The notes under the pieces were generated by a model, which ran no database searches, had not been told where the DNA came from, and saw only the letters and a list, made by a program, of their open reading frames with translations. Positions 35,901 to 44,014 of a DNA stretch of 64,000 nucleotides are shown here, piece after piece. The translations under genes were made by a program, and so were the position numbers. The stretch is from Sedimentitalea nanhaiensis DSM 24252 (GTDB lineage Bacteria > Pseudomonadota > Alphaproteobacteria > Rhodobacterales > Rhodobacteraceae). The DNA lies in assembly GCF_000473225.1 (NCBI RefSeq), contig NZ_KI421509.1:2932868-2996867 (forward strand), given 5' to 3'. Position 1 is the stretch's first letter; every line of letters starts with the position of its first letter.

Positions 35901-36480
35901 TGATTATTCCGCGTTTTTGAAACGCAAAGGCGTGATGACCCTGGACGAGGTGCAGGAAAAGGCCCGGAGCGGCCCGCATGTGGCGAAGCTGGCGGGTGTT
36001 GTCGCCGGCCGGCAGGAACGCAAATCGGCGCGCGGCAACCGTTTTGCCTTTGCCCAGATGTCGGATTCGACCGGGGCCTACGAGGTCACGCTGTTTTCGG
36101 AAACGCTGGAGAAATCGCGCGAGCATCTTGAAGCCGGATCCAAGGTGGTGGTGACGGTCGAGGCGACGCTGGAAAGCGACCAGCTCAAGCTGCTGGGCCG
36201 TTCGGTGGCTGCAATCGACGTTGCCATTGCCGATGTCGGGGCCACCGGGTTGCGGGTGTTTATCGAAGAGGCGAGCACGGTCGACACGGTGGCGTCGGTG
36301 CTGGAAGATGCCGAAACTGCGGCGCGCAATGCCGCGCGCGGACCGGTTCAGTTCTGCCTGATGGACCCGGCCCTGCCCGGTGAGGTCGAAATGGATCTGG
36401 GGCGCGACTATGCGATTAACCCACAGATCAAGGGCGCGATCAAAAGCCTGGTGGGCGTTCTGACAGTCGAAGACCTGTAG
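32968..36480 (+). CDS. dnaE: DNA polymerase III subunit alpha
   Basis: DnaE is the replicative polymerase catalytic subunit. The 1170-residue protein starts with the PHP domain (FIHLRVHTEYSLLEGA), has the GPGRGSGAGSLVAYAL motif, and carries the catalytic aspartates in PDFDIDF (about 402-408). A helix-hairpin and the OB fold lie near the C-terminus (VAKLAGVVAGRQERKSARGN). Its length and PHP domain mark it as the main DnaE1 rather than the shorter, imuB-linked DnaE2. Confidence 0.97.
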   Translation: MSSNPRFIHLRVHTEYSLLEGAVRLKKLAALCAGNDMPAVAVTDTNNMFAALEFSVAASGAGIQPILGCQVDLTYVEPRPGEKPRPPAPLVLLAQSEAGYENLMKLNSCLYIGKDGQLPQVSLDELTAHAEGLICLSGGPDGPVGMLLQAGQRPAAEALMNSLAAAFPDRLYVELQRHPGESGAPEPERRTERGHVEMAYAMDLPLVATNDVYFPATEMYEAHDALICIADGAYVDQQEPRRRLTPQHYFKSQQEMATLFADLPEAIENTVEIARRCAFMAYRRAPILPKFADDEVVELRRQAEQGLKDRLAVIPHATSVEDYEKRLEFELGIIEGMGFPGYFLIVADFIKWAKDHDIPVGPGRGSGAGSLVAYALTITDLDPMRYSLLFERFLNPERVSMPDFDIDFCMDRREEVIRYVQKKYGRDKVGQIITFGALLSKAAVRDIGRVLQMPYGQVDRLSKMIPVEGVKPVSIEKALADEPRLREEAKAEEVVARLLDYGQQVEGLLRNASTHAAGVVIGDRPLDALVPLYQDPRSDMPATQFNMKWVEQAGLVKFDFLGLKTLTVIQNAVDQIKASGRHLHITADGTELFEPPEGLIDDIGTIPLDDEASYKLYAAAKTVAVFQVESSGMMDALKRMKPTCIEDIVALVALYRPGPMENIPTYCEVKNGVKERESVHPLIDHILEETQGIIVYQEQVMQIAQVMAGYSLGGADLLRRAMGKKIAEEMAKERPKFEKGAMENGVDKKKASEVFDLLEKFANYGFNKSHAAAYAVVSYQTAWLKANHPVEFMAGVMNCDIHLTDKLAIYFEEVRKGLNLPWVPPCVNRSDATFKVADGALVYALGALKNVGVEAMRLVTEGRKIDGVDKPFATLFDLARRVDLKRVGKRPIEMLARSGAFDQLDPNRRRVFDSLDALVAYSAAVHDQKNSNQVSLFGEAGDDLPEPRLSPANDWLPAERLAEEFKAVGFYLSGHPLDDYSAFLKRKGVMTLDEVQEKARSGPHVAKLAGVVAGRQERKSARGNRFAFAQMSDSTGAYEVTLFSETLEKSREHLEAGSKVVVTVEATLESDQLKLLGRSVAAIDVAIADVGATGLRVFIEEASTVDTVASVLEDAETAARNAARGPVQFCLMDPALPGEVEMDLGRDYAINPQIKGAIKSLVGVLTVEDL

Positions 36481-36642
36481 CGCACCCGCAACTGAAGGAC
36501 CTCGGAAATCCGCGCCTGCTGCGGGGATCGCCGGGCGCGGGGGCAATGGTGCTTGCGGTCTGTCACGTCATCGTATCTCGTTGGTGGCACAATCGAAGGC
36601 GCAAATGTCTGAGCGCGCCAGAGTGATCTTGAGGAAAAAACC

Positions 36643-38028
36643 ATGCCGAAATTGCGACACCAGAACCCCACAGCTGAACTCTATGGGGCGAAGGGGCTGT
36701 CGTCTTCCTTGCCGCGGTCCGAATTTCCCGGCGAGGGCCGCGACCCGCGTCATGCTTATGCGGCGATCCGGGACGAATTGATGCTGGACGGCAACGCCCG
36801 CCAGAACCTCGCGACATTCTGTCAGACCTGGGAAGAGCCGGAACTGCACCGTCTGATGGATGACTGCATCGACAAGAATATGGTCGACAAGGACGAATAT
36901 CCCCAGACCGCCGAGATCGAGGCCCGCTGCGTGCGGATGCTCGCCGATCTGTGGAACGCGCCCGGCGGCGGGTCTGGCGTGGGGACATCGACCACCGGCT
37001 CGTCCGAAGCCGCGATGCTGGGCGGGCTGGCGATGAAACGGCGCTGGGAGGCACGGCAGAAAGCGGCGGGCAGACCCATTGCAAAGCCCAATATCGTCAC
37101 CGGCCCGGTACAGATCTGCTGGCACAAATTCACCCGCTACTGGGATATCGAGCATCGTGAAATCCCGATGGAAGACGGGCGGCTGCTGATGACGCCCGAA
37201 GAGGTTACCGCGCGCTGTGACGAGAATACCATCGGAGTGGTGCCGACGCTGGGCGTGACGTTCACCGGACAATATGAACCGGTCAAGGCGGTTTCAGATG
37301 CGCTTGATGCGCTGCAGGCCGACAGCGGGCTGGACATCCCGATCCATGTGGACGGGGCCAGCGGCGCGTTTCTCGCACCGTTCTGCGCACCGGATCTGGA
37401 ATGGGATTTCCGCCTGCCGCGCGTTCGTTCGATCAATGCGTCGGGCCACAAATTTGGCCTTGCTCCGCTGGGTGTCGGCTGGGTCATGTGGCGCAGCGAA
37501 GCCGACCTTCCCGAAGAAATGGTGTTTTATGTCAATTATCTTGGCGGCAACATGCGCGACATCGCGCTGAATTTTTCCCGGCCGGGCGGGCAGATCGTCT
37601 GCCAATACTACAACTTTTTGCGGCTTGGGCGCAGCGGGTATGCCCAGGTGCACGGCGCATGTTACGACACGGCGCAGTATCTGGCCGATGAAATCGCCAG
37701 GATGGGCCCTTTTGATATCGTCTATGACGGCGCGCCGGATGCGGGCATTCCGTGTCTGTGCTGGACCATGAAACCCGGAGCCGATCACGGGTTTTCGCTG
37801 TTTGATCTGGCCGACCGCCTCAGGGTGCGGGGCTGGCAGGTGCCGGCCTATACCTTGCCCGCCAACCGGCAGGACACGGCGATTCAACGCATCCTGGTGC
37901 GCAATGGTGTCAGTCGCGATCTCGCGGGTTTGCTGCTGGAGGACATGCGCGATGCGCTGGCACATCTGGACAAACATCCGGCACAGACACCGCTGGCCAG
38001 CGATGACGCATCCGGGTTTCACCATTGA
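36643..38028 (+). CDS. Glutamate decarboxylase
   Basis: This 461-residue enzyme matches GadA/GadB (466 residues in E. coli). It converts glutamate to GABA, consuming a proton. The PLP lysine lies in [18 protein letters not shown], with the preceding [13 protein letters not shown] aspartate segment and [14 protein letters not shown] typical of group II decarboxylases. GAGGAAAA precedes the ATG. No GadC-like antiporter or GABA aminotransferase adjoins, so it may supply GABA or help in acid or osmotic stress rather than form the classical system. The C-terminal His pair (GFHH) recalls the pH-gating tail of E. coli GadB. Confidence 0.93.
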   Translation: MPKLRHQNPTAELYGAKGLSSSLPRSEFPGEGRDPRHAYAAIRDELMLDGNARQNLATFCQTWEEPELHRLMDDCIDKNMVDKDEYPQTAEIEARCVRMLADLWNAPGGGSGVGTSTTGSSEAAMLGGLAMKRRWEARQKAAGRPIAKPNIVTGPVQICWHKFTRYWDIEHREIPMEDGRLLMTPEEVTARCDENTIGVVPTLGVTFTGQYEPVKAVSDALDALQADSGLDIPIHVDGASGAFLAPFCAPDLEWDFRLPRVRSINASGHKFGLAPLGVGWVMWRSEADLPEEMVFYVNYLGGNMRDIALNFSRPGGQIVCQYYNFLRLGRSGYAQVHGACYDTAQYLADEIARMGPFDIVYDGAPDAGIPCLCWTMKPGADHGFSLFDLADRLRVRGWQVPAYTLPANRQDTAIQRILVRNGVSRDLAGLLLEDMRDALAHLDKHPAQTPLASDDASGFHH

Positions 38029-38263
38029 AGCAACAGAGGATGCATTCAGTTACGTGAGCGGCGCGGCATAGAACATGCTGTTGAATGGCGGTCGCGGGGC
38101 GGGGCCATTTGCGACACCGCGCCGTCTGACTCTGGCCGAGGGTCCAGTGTTCTGGCGCGCGCGCATCGAAAGGGGCTTGGTGCGCATCCCGGCGCTGAGC
38201 GGTCTTTCAGGCCGGATGTCGCGACCGGGTCTCTTTTCCTATTGCTGTTTTTCCCGGCGTTGA

Positions 38264-38325
38264 GTATCCCGCCAGGTGGGACACCCTTCCCCAACGAAGG
38301 GCGCTTATCTGAAAGGGTAGCATTA
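38264..38325 (+). ncRNA. Leader resembling the serC RNA motif
   Basis: Two hairpins directly precede serC. The first is GTATCCCGC...GGTGGGACAC (38264-38284), a nine-position stem with one mismatch and a three-base loop. The second is CCCTTC-CCCAAC-GAAGGG (38284-38301). A GAAAGGG ribosome-binding site and the ATG follow within 25 bases. The alphaproteobacterial serC motif (an Rfam family of predicted cis-regulatory RNAs upstream of serC-serA) has this arrangement. The ligand, if any, is unknown; identity is from memory of the motif's form and place, not from an alignment. Confidence 0.6.
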
Positions 38326-39480
38326 ATGGCTATTTCACAACCGGCAACGCGGCCGGCCAACCCGCGTTTTTCCTCTGGCCCCTGTGCCAAACCCCCCGTT
38401 TTCGATCTGGCGAAACTGTCTGACGCGCCTTTGGGCCGCAGTCACCGCGCTGCTGTTGGCAAGGCCAAGCTGCTCGCCGCGATCGAAGAAACCCGCGATA
38501 TTCTGGGCGTGCCCGCCGACTACAAGATAGGCATTGTGCCCGCCTCTGACACCGGCGCGTTTGAGATGGCGATGTGGAATCTGCTGGGTGCCCGCCCGGT
38601 CGAGATGCTGGCCTGGGAAAGCTTTGGCGCAGGCTGGGTCACAGATGTGGTCAAGCAGTTGAAACTGGATGCCATCGTCAAGACCGCCGACTATGGCCAT
38701 ATCGTCGATCTGGCGACCGTCGATTTTGACAAGGACGTGTGTTTCACCTGGAACGGCACCACTTCGGGTGTACGGATTCCCGATGGCGAGACGATCCCGG
38801 CGGACCGTGCGGGGCTGACCCTGTGCGATGCCACCAGCGCCGCCTTTGCGATGGATCTGCCCTGGGACAAGCTGGATGTGACCACCTTCAGCTGGCAAAA
38901 GGTTCTGGGCGGCGAAGCGGCCCACGGCATGCTGATCCTGTCGCCGCGTGCGGTGGAGCGGCTGCAAAGCTATACCCCCGCTTGGCCTCTGCCCAAGATT
39001 TTCCGCCTGACCAAGGGGGGCAAGCTGATCGACGGTGTGTTCAAGGGCGAAACCATCAACACCCCGTCGATGTTGTGTGTCGAGGATTATCTGGTGGCGC
39101 TGGACTGGGCGCGCTCGGTCGGCGGGTTGCGCGGCATGATTGCGCGGGCCGATGCCAATACCGCCGCGATCACCGATTTTGTCGCCACGCATGACTGGAT
39201 CGACTTTCTGGCCGTTGAACCGGCGACGCGCTCCAACACCTCGGTCTGCCTGAAATTCACCGACGCGCGCATCGAGGACGGTGCGGCTTTTGCCAAGGCG
39301 GTGGCCAAGCGGATGGAGACCGAAGGCGCGGCGCTGGACGTCGGGGCCTATCGCGATGCCCCAGCCGGTCTGCGGATCTGGTGCGGCAGCACGGTGGAAA
39401 CCGCGGATGTCGCGGCGATGCTGCCCTGGCTGGAGTGGGCCTTTGAGGCCGAGATCGCAGCGCAGGCCGTTGCAGCCTGA
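38326..39480 (+). CDS. serC: Phosphoserine aminotransferase
   Basis: SerC transfers the amino group of glutamate to 3-phosphohydroxypyruvate in serine synthesis, and also acts in pyridoxal phosphate synthesis. The 384-residue protein has the opening [15 protein letters not shown], the PLP lysine K192 in [12 protein letters not shown] and [11 protein letters not shown]. Its length and sequence style fit the alphaproteobacterial type. ATG 38326 was chosen by the [15 protein letters not shown] start and by the ribosome-binding site; the 28 upstream codons lie within the leader. serA follows 83 bases later. Confidence 0.96.
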   Translation: MAISQPATRPANPRFSSGPCAKPPVFDLAKLSDAPLGRSHRAAVGKAKLLAAIEETRDILGVPADYKIGIVPASDTGAFEMAMWNLLGARPVEMLAWESFGAGWVTDVVKQLKLDAIVKTADYGHIVDLATVDFDKDVCFTWNGTTSGVRIPDGETIPADRAGLTLCDATSAAFAMDLPWDKLDVTTFSWQKVLGGEAAHGMLILSPRAVERLQSYTPAWPLPKIFRLTKGGKLIDGVFKGETINTPSMLCVEDYLVALDWARSVGGLRGMIARADANTAAITDFVATHDWIDFLAVEPATRSNTSVCLKFTDARIEDGAAFAKAVAKRMETEGAALDVGAYRDAPAGLRIWCGSTVETADVAAMLPWLEWAFEAEIAAQAVAA

Positions 39481-39510
39481 TCAACCGCTTGCGGTTTTCT
39501 GACAGTTAGC

Positions 39511-39532
39511 AGGTGCGCATTTCTGCGCACCT
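39511..39532 (+). ncRNA. Stem-loop in the serC-serA intercistronic region
   Basis: AGGTGCGCA-TTTC-TGCGCACCT is a perfect nine-base-pair hairpin with a four-base loop, 30 bases past the serC stop. A smaller hairpin (AACCG/CGGTT followed by TTCT) lies just before it. No T-run follows the large one. The pair could stabilise the serC end, slow RNase digestion or partly terminate before serA. Confidence 0.45.
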
Positions 39533-39563
39533 CTCCCCGATCTTTTTCATAAGGACCAGAAAC

Positions 39564-41159
39564 ATGGCTCCCAAAGTACTCGTATCCGATAAACTTTCGC
39601 CCACCGCCGTGCAGATCTTTCGCGATCGCGGCATCGAGGTCGATTTCGAACCCGACCTGGGCAAGGACAAGGACAAGCTGGCCGAGGTGATCGGCAAATA
39701 TGACGGCCTGGCGATTCGCAGCGCCACCAAGGTCACCGAAACCATTTTGCGCAACGCCGACAATCTCAAGGTGGTGGGCCGCGCCGGGATCGGCACCGAC
39801 AATGTCGACAAGGAAGCCGCCAGCAAAAAGGGTGTGATCGTGATGAACACGCCGTTTGGCAACATGATCACCACCGCCGAACACGCCATCGCGATGATGT
39901 TCGCCGTGGCGCGTCAGATCCCCGAGGCCAGCGTCAGCACCCACGCCGGAAAATGGGAAAAGTCCAAATTCATGGGCGTCGAACTGACCGGCAAGACCCT
40001 GGGCGTCATCGGCGCGGGCAATATCGGCGGTATCGTCTGCGACCGTGCCCGTGGTCTGAAAATGAAGGTCATCGCCTATGATCCGTTCCTGGGCGAGGAA
40101 AAGGCCGAAAAGATGGGCGTGGAAAAGGTCGATCTGGACGATCTGCTGGCCCGCGCCGACTTCATCACCCTGCATGTGCCCTTGACGGATCAGACCCGCA
40201 ACATCCTGTCGCGGGAAAATCTGGCCAAGACCAAGAAGGGCGTGCGGGTCATCAACTGTGCCCGTGGCGGTCTGGTGGACGAAGAGGCTCTGGCCGAGTT
40301 GTTGAAATCCGGTCACGTCGCGGGCGCGGCCTTTGATGTGTTCGCCAAGGAGCCGGCGACCGAGAATGCGCTTTTTGGTCTGCCCAACGTGGTCTGCACG
40401 CCGCATCTGGGGGCCGCAACCACCGAGGCCCAGGAAAATGTCGCCCTGCAGGTGGCCGAGCAGATGTCGGATTACCTGTTGACCGGTGCCGTGACCAATG
40501 CGCTGAACATGCCCAGCGTCACTGCCGAAGAGGCCAAGATCATGGGGCCATGGGTCAAGCTGTCCGGGCATCTGGGGGCGTTCATCGGTCAGATGACGGA
40601 CGAGCCGATCAAGGCGATCAACATCCTGTATGACGGCACCGTCGCCGCGATGAACCTTGAGGCGCTGAACTGCGCGGCCGTTGCCGGGATCATGAAAAAG
40701 GCCAACCCTGACGTGAATATGGTCAGCGCGCCGGTCATTGCCAAGGAACGCGGCATCAAGATCAGCACCACCAATCAGGACAAGTCGGGTGCCTTTGACG
40801 GCTATATCAAGGTGACCGTGGTGACCGAGAAACGCGAACGCTCGATCGCGGGGACGGTGTTTTCCGATGGCAAGCCGCGCTTTATCCAGATCAAGGGCAT
40901 CAACATCGATGCCGAGGTCGGCGCACATATGCTGTACACCACCAACGAGGACGTGCCCGGCATAATCGGGACACTGGGCCAGACCATGGGAGAAAACGGC
41001 GTCAACATCGCCAACTTTACCCTCGGGCGGGCGGACAAGGGCGGTGAGGCGATCGCGCTGTTGTACGTGGACAACGAGGTGCCCGCTCCGGTGCGCGAGA
41101 AACTGGCGGCGACCGGCATGTTCCGCCAGATCAAGCCGCTGGAGTTCGACGTCGCCTGA
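39564..41159 (+). CDS. serA: D-3-phosphoglycerate dehydrogenase
   Basis: SerA oxidises 3-phosphoglycerate with NAD, the first step of serine synthesis. The 531-residue form has the Rossmann fold (LGVIGAGNIGGIV), the catalytic set (NCARGGLVDEEAL, CTPHLGAAT with the active His), an allosteric substrate-binding (ASB) domain and a C-terminal ACT domain (MLYTTNEDVPGIIGTLGQTM). The long form is usual in alphaproteobacteria and plants. Serine feedback through the ACT domain is plausible. ATG 39564 follows AAGGACC; an upstream open extension overlaps the hairpin and is unlikely. Confidence 0.97.
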   Translation: MAPKVLVSDKLSPTAVQIFRDRGIEVDFEPDLGKDKDKLAEVIGKYDGLAIRSATKVTETILRNADNLKVVGRAGIGTDNVDKEAASKKGVIVMNTPFGNMITTAEHAIAMMFAVARQIPEASVSTHAGKWEKSKFMGVELTGKTLGVIGAGNIGGIVCDRARGLKMKVIAYDPFLGEEKAEKMGVEKVDLDDLLARADFITLHVPLTDQTRNILSRENLAKTKKGVRVINCARGGLVDEEALAELLKSGHVAGAAFDVFAKEPATENALFGLPNVVCTPHLGAATTEAQENVALQVAEQMSDYLLTGAVTNALNMPSVTAEEAKIMGPWVKLSGHLGAFIGQMTDEPIKAINILYDGTVAAMNLEALNCAAVAGIMKKANPDVNMVSAPVIAKERGIKISTTNQDKSGAFDGYIKVTVVTEKRERSIAGTVFSDGKPRFIQIKGINIDAEVGAHMLYTTNEDVPGIIGTLGQTMGENGVNIANFTLGRADKGGEAIALLYVDNEVPAPVREKLAATGMFRQIKPLEFDVA

Positions 41160-41171
41160 GCCAAAATGCGG

Positions 41172-41191
41172 CGGCCCCGGTTGCGGGGCCG
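41172..41191 (+). terminator. GC-rich hairpin downstream of serA
   Basis: CGGCCCCG-GTTG-CGGGGCCG is a perfect eight-base-pair stem 13 bases after the serA stop. No T-run follows, and the phosphatase gene starts 30 bases later, so it is at best a partial terminator or a 3'-end stabiliser. Confidence 0.5.
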
Positions 41192-41221
41192 TCGAACGGA
41201 CCTTTGCGCCGGAGAGACCAC

Positions 41222-41950
41222 ATGAGCGACACGCCGATCTATGCCGTTGGCGACATTCACGGCCAGTTGGAACAGCTGGAACAGGCGCTTGCGCTGATTG
41301 ATGCCGATGGCGGCCCCGAGGCCGAGATTGTATTTCTGGGTGATCTGGTGGACCGGGGGGCCAGCAGCCGCGCGGTGATTCAGCGTTTGCTGGATGGGCA
41401 GCTTGAAGGGCGCAACTGGCATGTGATCAAGGGCAACCACGACCGTATGTTCACGCGGTTCGTGACTCAGGGCGTGGCCGGGGACGCGCGGATCCTGTCC
41501 AGGCTGGATTGGCTGCATCCGCGTCTGGGCGGGCCGAGCACGCTTGCTTCCTATGGGGTTGAAACGGATGGGCTGACCCCCGCCCAGATCCACGCGGCGG
41601 CGCAGGCGGCGGTTCCGGCCCGGCATATGGAATACCTGCAGGGACTGGATCTGTACCTGCAGCGGGGCGAGCTGCTGTTTGTCCATGCCGGTATTGCGCC
41701 CGGCGTGCCGCTGCTCCAACAGACCGAAGATGACCTGATCTGGATCCGCGATCCGTTTCTGAAATATTCCGGGCCGCATCCATGGTTGGTGGTGCATGGT
41801 CATACCGCGCTGGAAATGCCCTATCATTTTGGCAACCGGATCGATCTTGACGGCGGCGCGGGCTATGGGCGGCCGCTTCTGCCGGCAGTTTTTGAGGGCC
41901 GCGACTGCTGGCTTCTGACTGAAAGCGGGCGGCTTCAGCTGGTGCCCTGA
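41222..41950 (+). CDS. Calcineurin-like metallophosphatase (PrpE/ApaH-like serine/threonine phosphatase group)
   Basis: The 242-residue protein has the full metallophosphoesterase motif set: GDIHGQLEQL, FLGDLVDRGASSRAV and GNHDRMF, then HAGI and VHGHTAL. Such enzymes hydrolyse phosphoproteins or dinucleoside polyphosphates; I cannot say which. ATG 41222 was chosen because it lies seven bases after GGAGA and gives the family start. It overlaps the convergent cysteine-synthase-like gene by 16 bases. Confidence 0.9.
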   Translation: MSDTPIYAVGDIHGQLEQLEQALALIDADGGPEAEIVFLGDLVDRGASSRAVIQRLLDGQLEGRNWHVIKGNHDRMFTRFVTQGVAGDARILSRLDWLHPRLGGPSTLASYGVETDGLTPAQIHAAAQAAVPARHMEYLQGLDLYLQRGELLFVHAGIAPGVPLLQQTEDDLIWIRDPFLKYSGPHPWLVVHGHTALEMPYHFGNRIDLDGGAGYGRPLLPAVFEGRDCWLLTESGRLQLVP

Positions 41951-42903
41951 TCCCAAAGGTCGGTCGACAGGTATTTCAACCCGCTGTCACACAGGATCAC
42001 CGCAACGCGCCCGCCGCGTTCTGGACCCGCCAGCAAATTCAGCGCCGCCGCGACGTTGGCCCCGGCGGAAAACCCGGCAAAGGCCCCTTCTTCGCGCGCC
42101 AGCGCCCGCGCAGTGTCGCGCGCCTCGGACCCGGAGATGGTCAGATACCCATCTACCGGCACATCGGTCAGCAGCGCCAGATCGGCCATCGCATAGCCGC
42201 CTCCCTGAATCGGATGCCCCGGCTGTCGCGCTCCTTGCCCCGCCAGGACCGCAGCCCCCGCAGGTTCGACCACATAACCGCGCAGTGCCGGGTTGCGTCG
42301 CCTGAGCGCCCGGATCGTGCCGCCATAGGTGCCGCCGGACCCGGCAAAATCGACGAAAGCGGTCAGGCTGCAATCGCTGTCCGCCCACAGTTCCGGACCG
42401 GTGGTGTCAAAATGCGCCTGCGCATTGCCCGCATGTGCAAACTGGTCGGCCCGGAACGCGCCGCGTTCGCGGGCGATGCGCTGTGCCTCGGCCTCGACCC
42501 GGGCCAGATCCGCGCCCGAAACCTGGCCCGGCAAGCTGCCCGGCTCCTGGTCGACCAGAACCACCTCGGCCCCCAGCGCTGTCATCATCCGCGCCCGCTC
42601 GGGCGAGTTGCCCCGGCTCATCACCGCCACAAACGGATGGCCAAGCTGGCCGCAGACAATCGCCAGCCCGGTGCCCATGTTGCCGCTGGTCAACTCGACA
42701 ACGACCTGCCCCGGCGTGAGCGATCCATCGGCCCGCGCGGCCTCGATGATCCCGCGCGCCGCGCGATCCTTCTTTGAGAAACCGGGGTTCAGGTAATCCA
42801 GCTTGGCCAGAATGCGCCCCTCAAGCCCGCGCGCCTCAACCATACGGTCCAGCCAGATTGCCGGGGTCCGCCCGATCACATCGACGATCGACGCTCCTGC
42901 CAT
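41935..42903 (-). CDS. Cysteine synthase-family PLP enzyme
   Basis: A 322-residue fold-type II enzyme. The Schiff-base lysine sits in NPGFSKKDRAARG, the substrate loop is TSGNMGTGLAIV, and the phosphate loop is GSGGTYGGT. The first and second motifs differ from typical CysK (NPGGSVKDR, TSGNTG), so the substrate may not be O-acetylserine; cystathionine beta-synthase-like or diaminopropionate enzymes are alternatives. It is on the minus strand after tdh, with 73 bases between holding an intergenic element. Confidence 0.85.
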   Translation of the reverse strand: MAGASIVDVIGRTPAIWLDRMVEARGLEGRILAKLDYLNPGFSKKDRAARGIIEAARADGSLTPGQVVVELTSGNMGTGLAIVCGQLGHPFVAVMSRGNSPERARMMTALGAEVVLVDQEPGSLPGQVSGADLARVEAEAQRIARERGAFRADQFAHAGNAQAHFDTTGPELWADSDCSLTAFVDFAGSGGTYGGTIRALRRRNPALRGYVVEPAGAAVLAGQGARQPGHPIQGGGYAMADLALLTDVPVDGYLTISGSEARDTARALAREEGAFAGFSAGANVAAALNLLAGPERGGRVAVILCDSGLKYLSTDLWDQGTS

Positions 42904-42910
42904 ACCGCCT

Positions 42911-42973
42911 GCCTTCCTCTTGCAAAAAATACTCCGGGGGAGTCGCCCGGCGGGCGACGGGGGCCGCGCCCCC
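42911..42973 (-). repeat. Intergenic element, copy 2, with two GC-rich hairpins
   Basis: Between tdh and the cysteine-synthase-like gene the minus strand reads GAGTATTTTTTGCAAGAGGA, matching copy 1 at 26440-26487. Here it is preceded by two hairpins, GTCGCCC/GGGCGAC (42942-42958) and GGGGGC/GCCCCC (42959-42973). The sequence is known as a frequent Rhodobacteraceae intergenic element; the role is not established. Confidence 0.5.
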
Positions 42974-42976
42974 TGT

Positions 42977-44014
42977 TCAGGTCCAGTCCAGAACGACCTT
43001 GCCGCTTTGTCCGGATTTCATCGCCGCAAAGCCCTGTTCGAAATCGTCCACGCCGAAACGATGGGTGATCACCGCGCTGACATCCAGACCGTTCTGCAGC
43101 ATCGCGATCATCTTGTACCAGGTTTCGAATATCTCGCGGCCATAGACACCCTTGATGGTGATCGCCTTGAACACGATCCGCGACCAGTCCACCGGAGATT
43201 TGCCAGGCGGGATGCCCAGCATGGCGATACGCCCGCCCATGGTCATGGCTTCGACCATCTGATCCAGCGCGCGCTGGTTGCCGGACATTTCCAGCCCGAC
43301 ATCAAAGCCCTGCTTCATCTTCAGACGCGAAATCACCGGGGCCAGATCCTCGTTGGCGACATTCACCGGCACCACATCGGCCACCTGCGCCGCCAGATCC
43401 AGCCGCGCCTGATTGACATCCGTCACCACCACATGGCGCGCGCCCACGTGCCGCGCGACGGCGGCGGCCATGATGCCGATGGGCCCCGCGCCGGTGATCA
43501 GCACATCCTCGCCCACCATGTCGAAACTCAACGCCGTGTGAACGGCATTGCCCAAAGGGTCCAGGATTGCCCCGATGTCGTCGCTGATCTCGTCGGGCAA
43601 CGGCACCACATTGAACGCGGGCAGGCGCAGGTATTGCGCAAAGGCCCCCTGTTCGTTCACCCCGATGCCGCGGGTCGCCGGATCGAGGTGAAACTTTCCG
43701 GCCCGGCTCTGACGCGAGGTCTTGCCGATCAGGTGCCCTTCTCCGGAACAGCGCTGGCCGATTTGCAGCCCTTCGACATTGCCGCCTATTTCGACGATCT
43801 GGCCAGCAAATTCATGACCGGTGATCAGGGGCACCGGTACGGTTTTTTGCGCCCAGTCGTCCCAGTTCCAGATGTGAATGTCGGTGCCGCAGATGCCGGT
43901 CTTGTTGATTCGGATCAGCACGTCGTCGGGTCCGATCTCGGGCACCGGCGCGTCGATCATCCACAGCCCTTCGGCCGCCTTTGATTTTTCCAGCGCTTTC
44001 ATCGTGTTTTTCAT
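42977..44014 (-). CDS. tdh: L-threonine 3-dehydrogenase lacking the structural-zinc cysteines
   Basis: Tdh oxidises threonine to 2-amino-3-ketobutyrate with NAD. The 345-residue protein aligns along its length with E. coli Tdh, including catalytic zinc ligand Cys42 ([12 protein letters not shown]) and GHE (His67, Glu68). Where E. coli has four cysteines binding the structural zinc, this protein has Gly97, Ser100, Ser103 and Asp111 ([18 protein letters not shown]), so that zinc site is gone. It follows kbl, overlapping by four bases. An AGGAG site lies seven bases before the ATG at 44014. Confidence 0.93.
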   Translation of the reverse strand: MKNTMKALEKSKAAEGLWMIDAPVPEIGPDDVLIRINKTGICGTDIHIWNWDDWAQKTVPVPLITGHEFAGQIVEIGGNVEGLQIGQRCSGEGHLIGKTSRQSRAGKFHLDPATRGIGVNEQGAFAQYLRLPAFNVVPLPDEISDDIGAILDPLGNAVHTALSFDMVGEDVLITGAGPIGIMAAAVARHVGARHVVVTDVNQARLDLAAQVADVVPVNVANEDLAPVISRLKMKQGFDVGLEMSGNQRALDQMVEAMTMGGRIAMLGIPPGKSPVDWSRIVFKAITIKGVYGREIFETWYKMIAMLQNGLDVSAVITHRFGVDDFEQGFAAMKSGQSGKVVLDWT

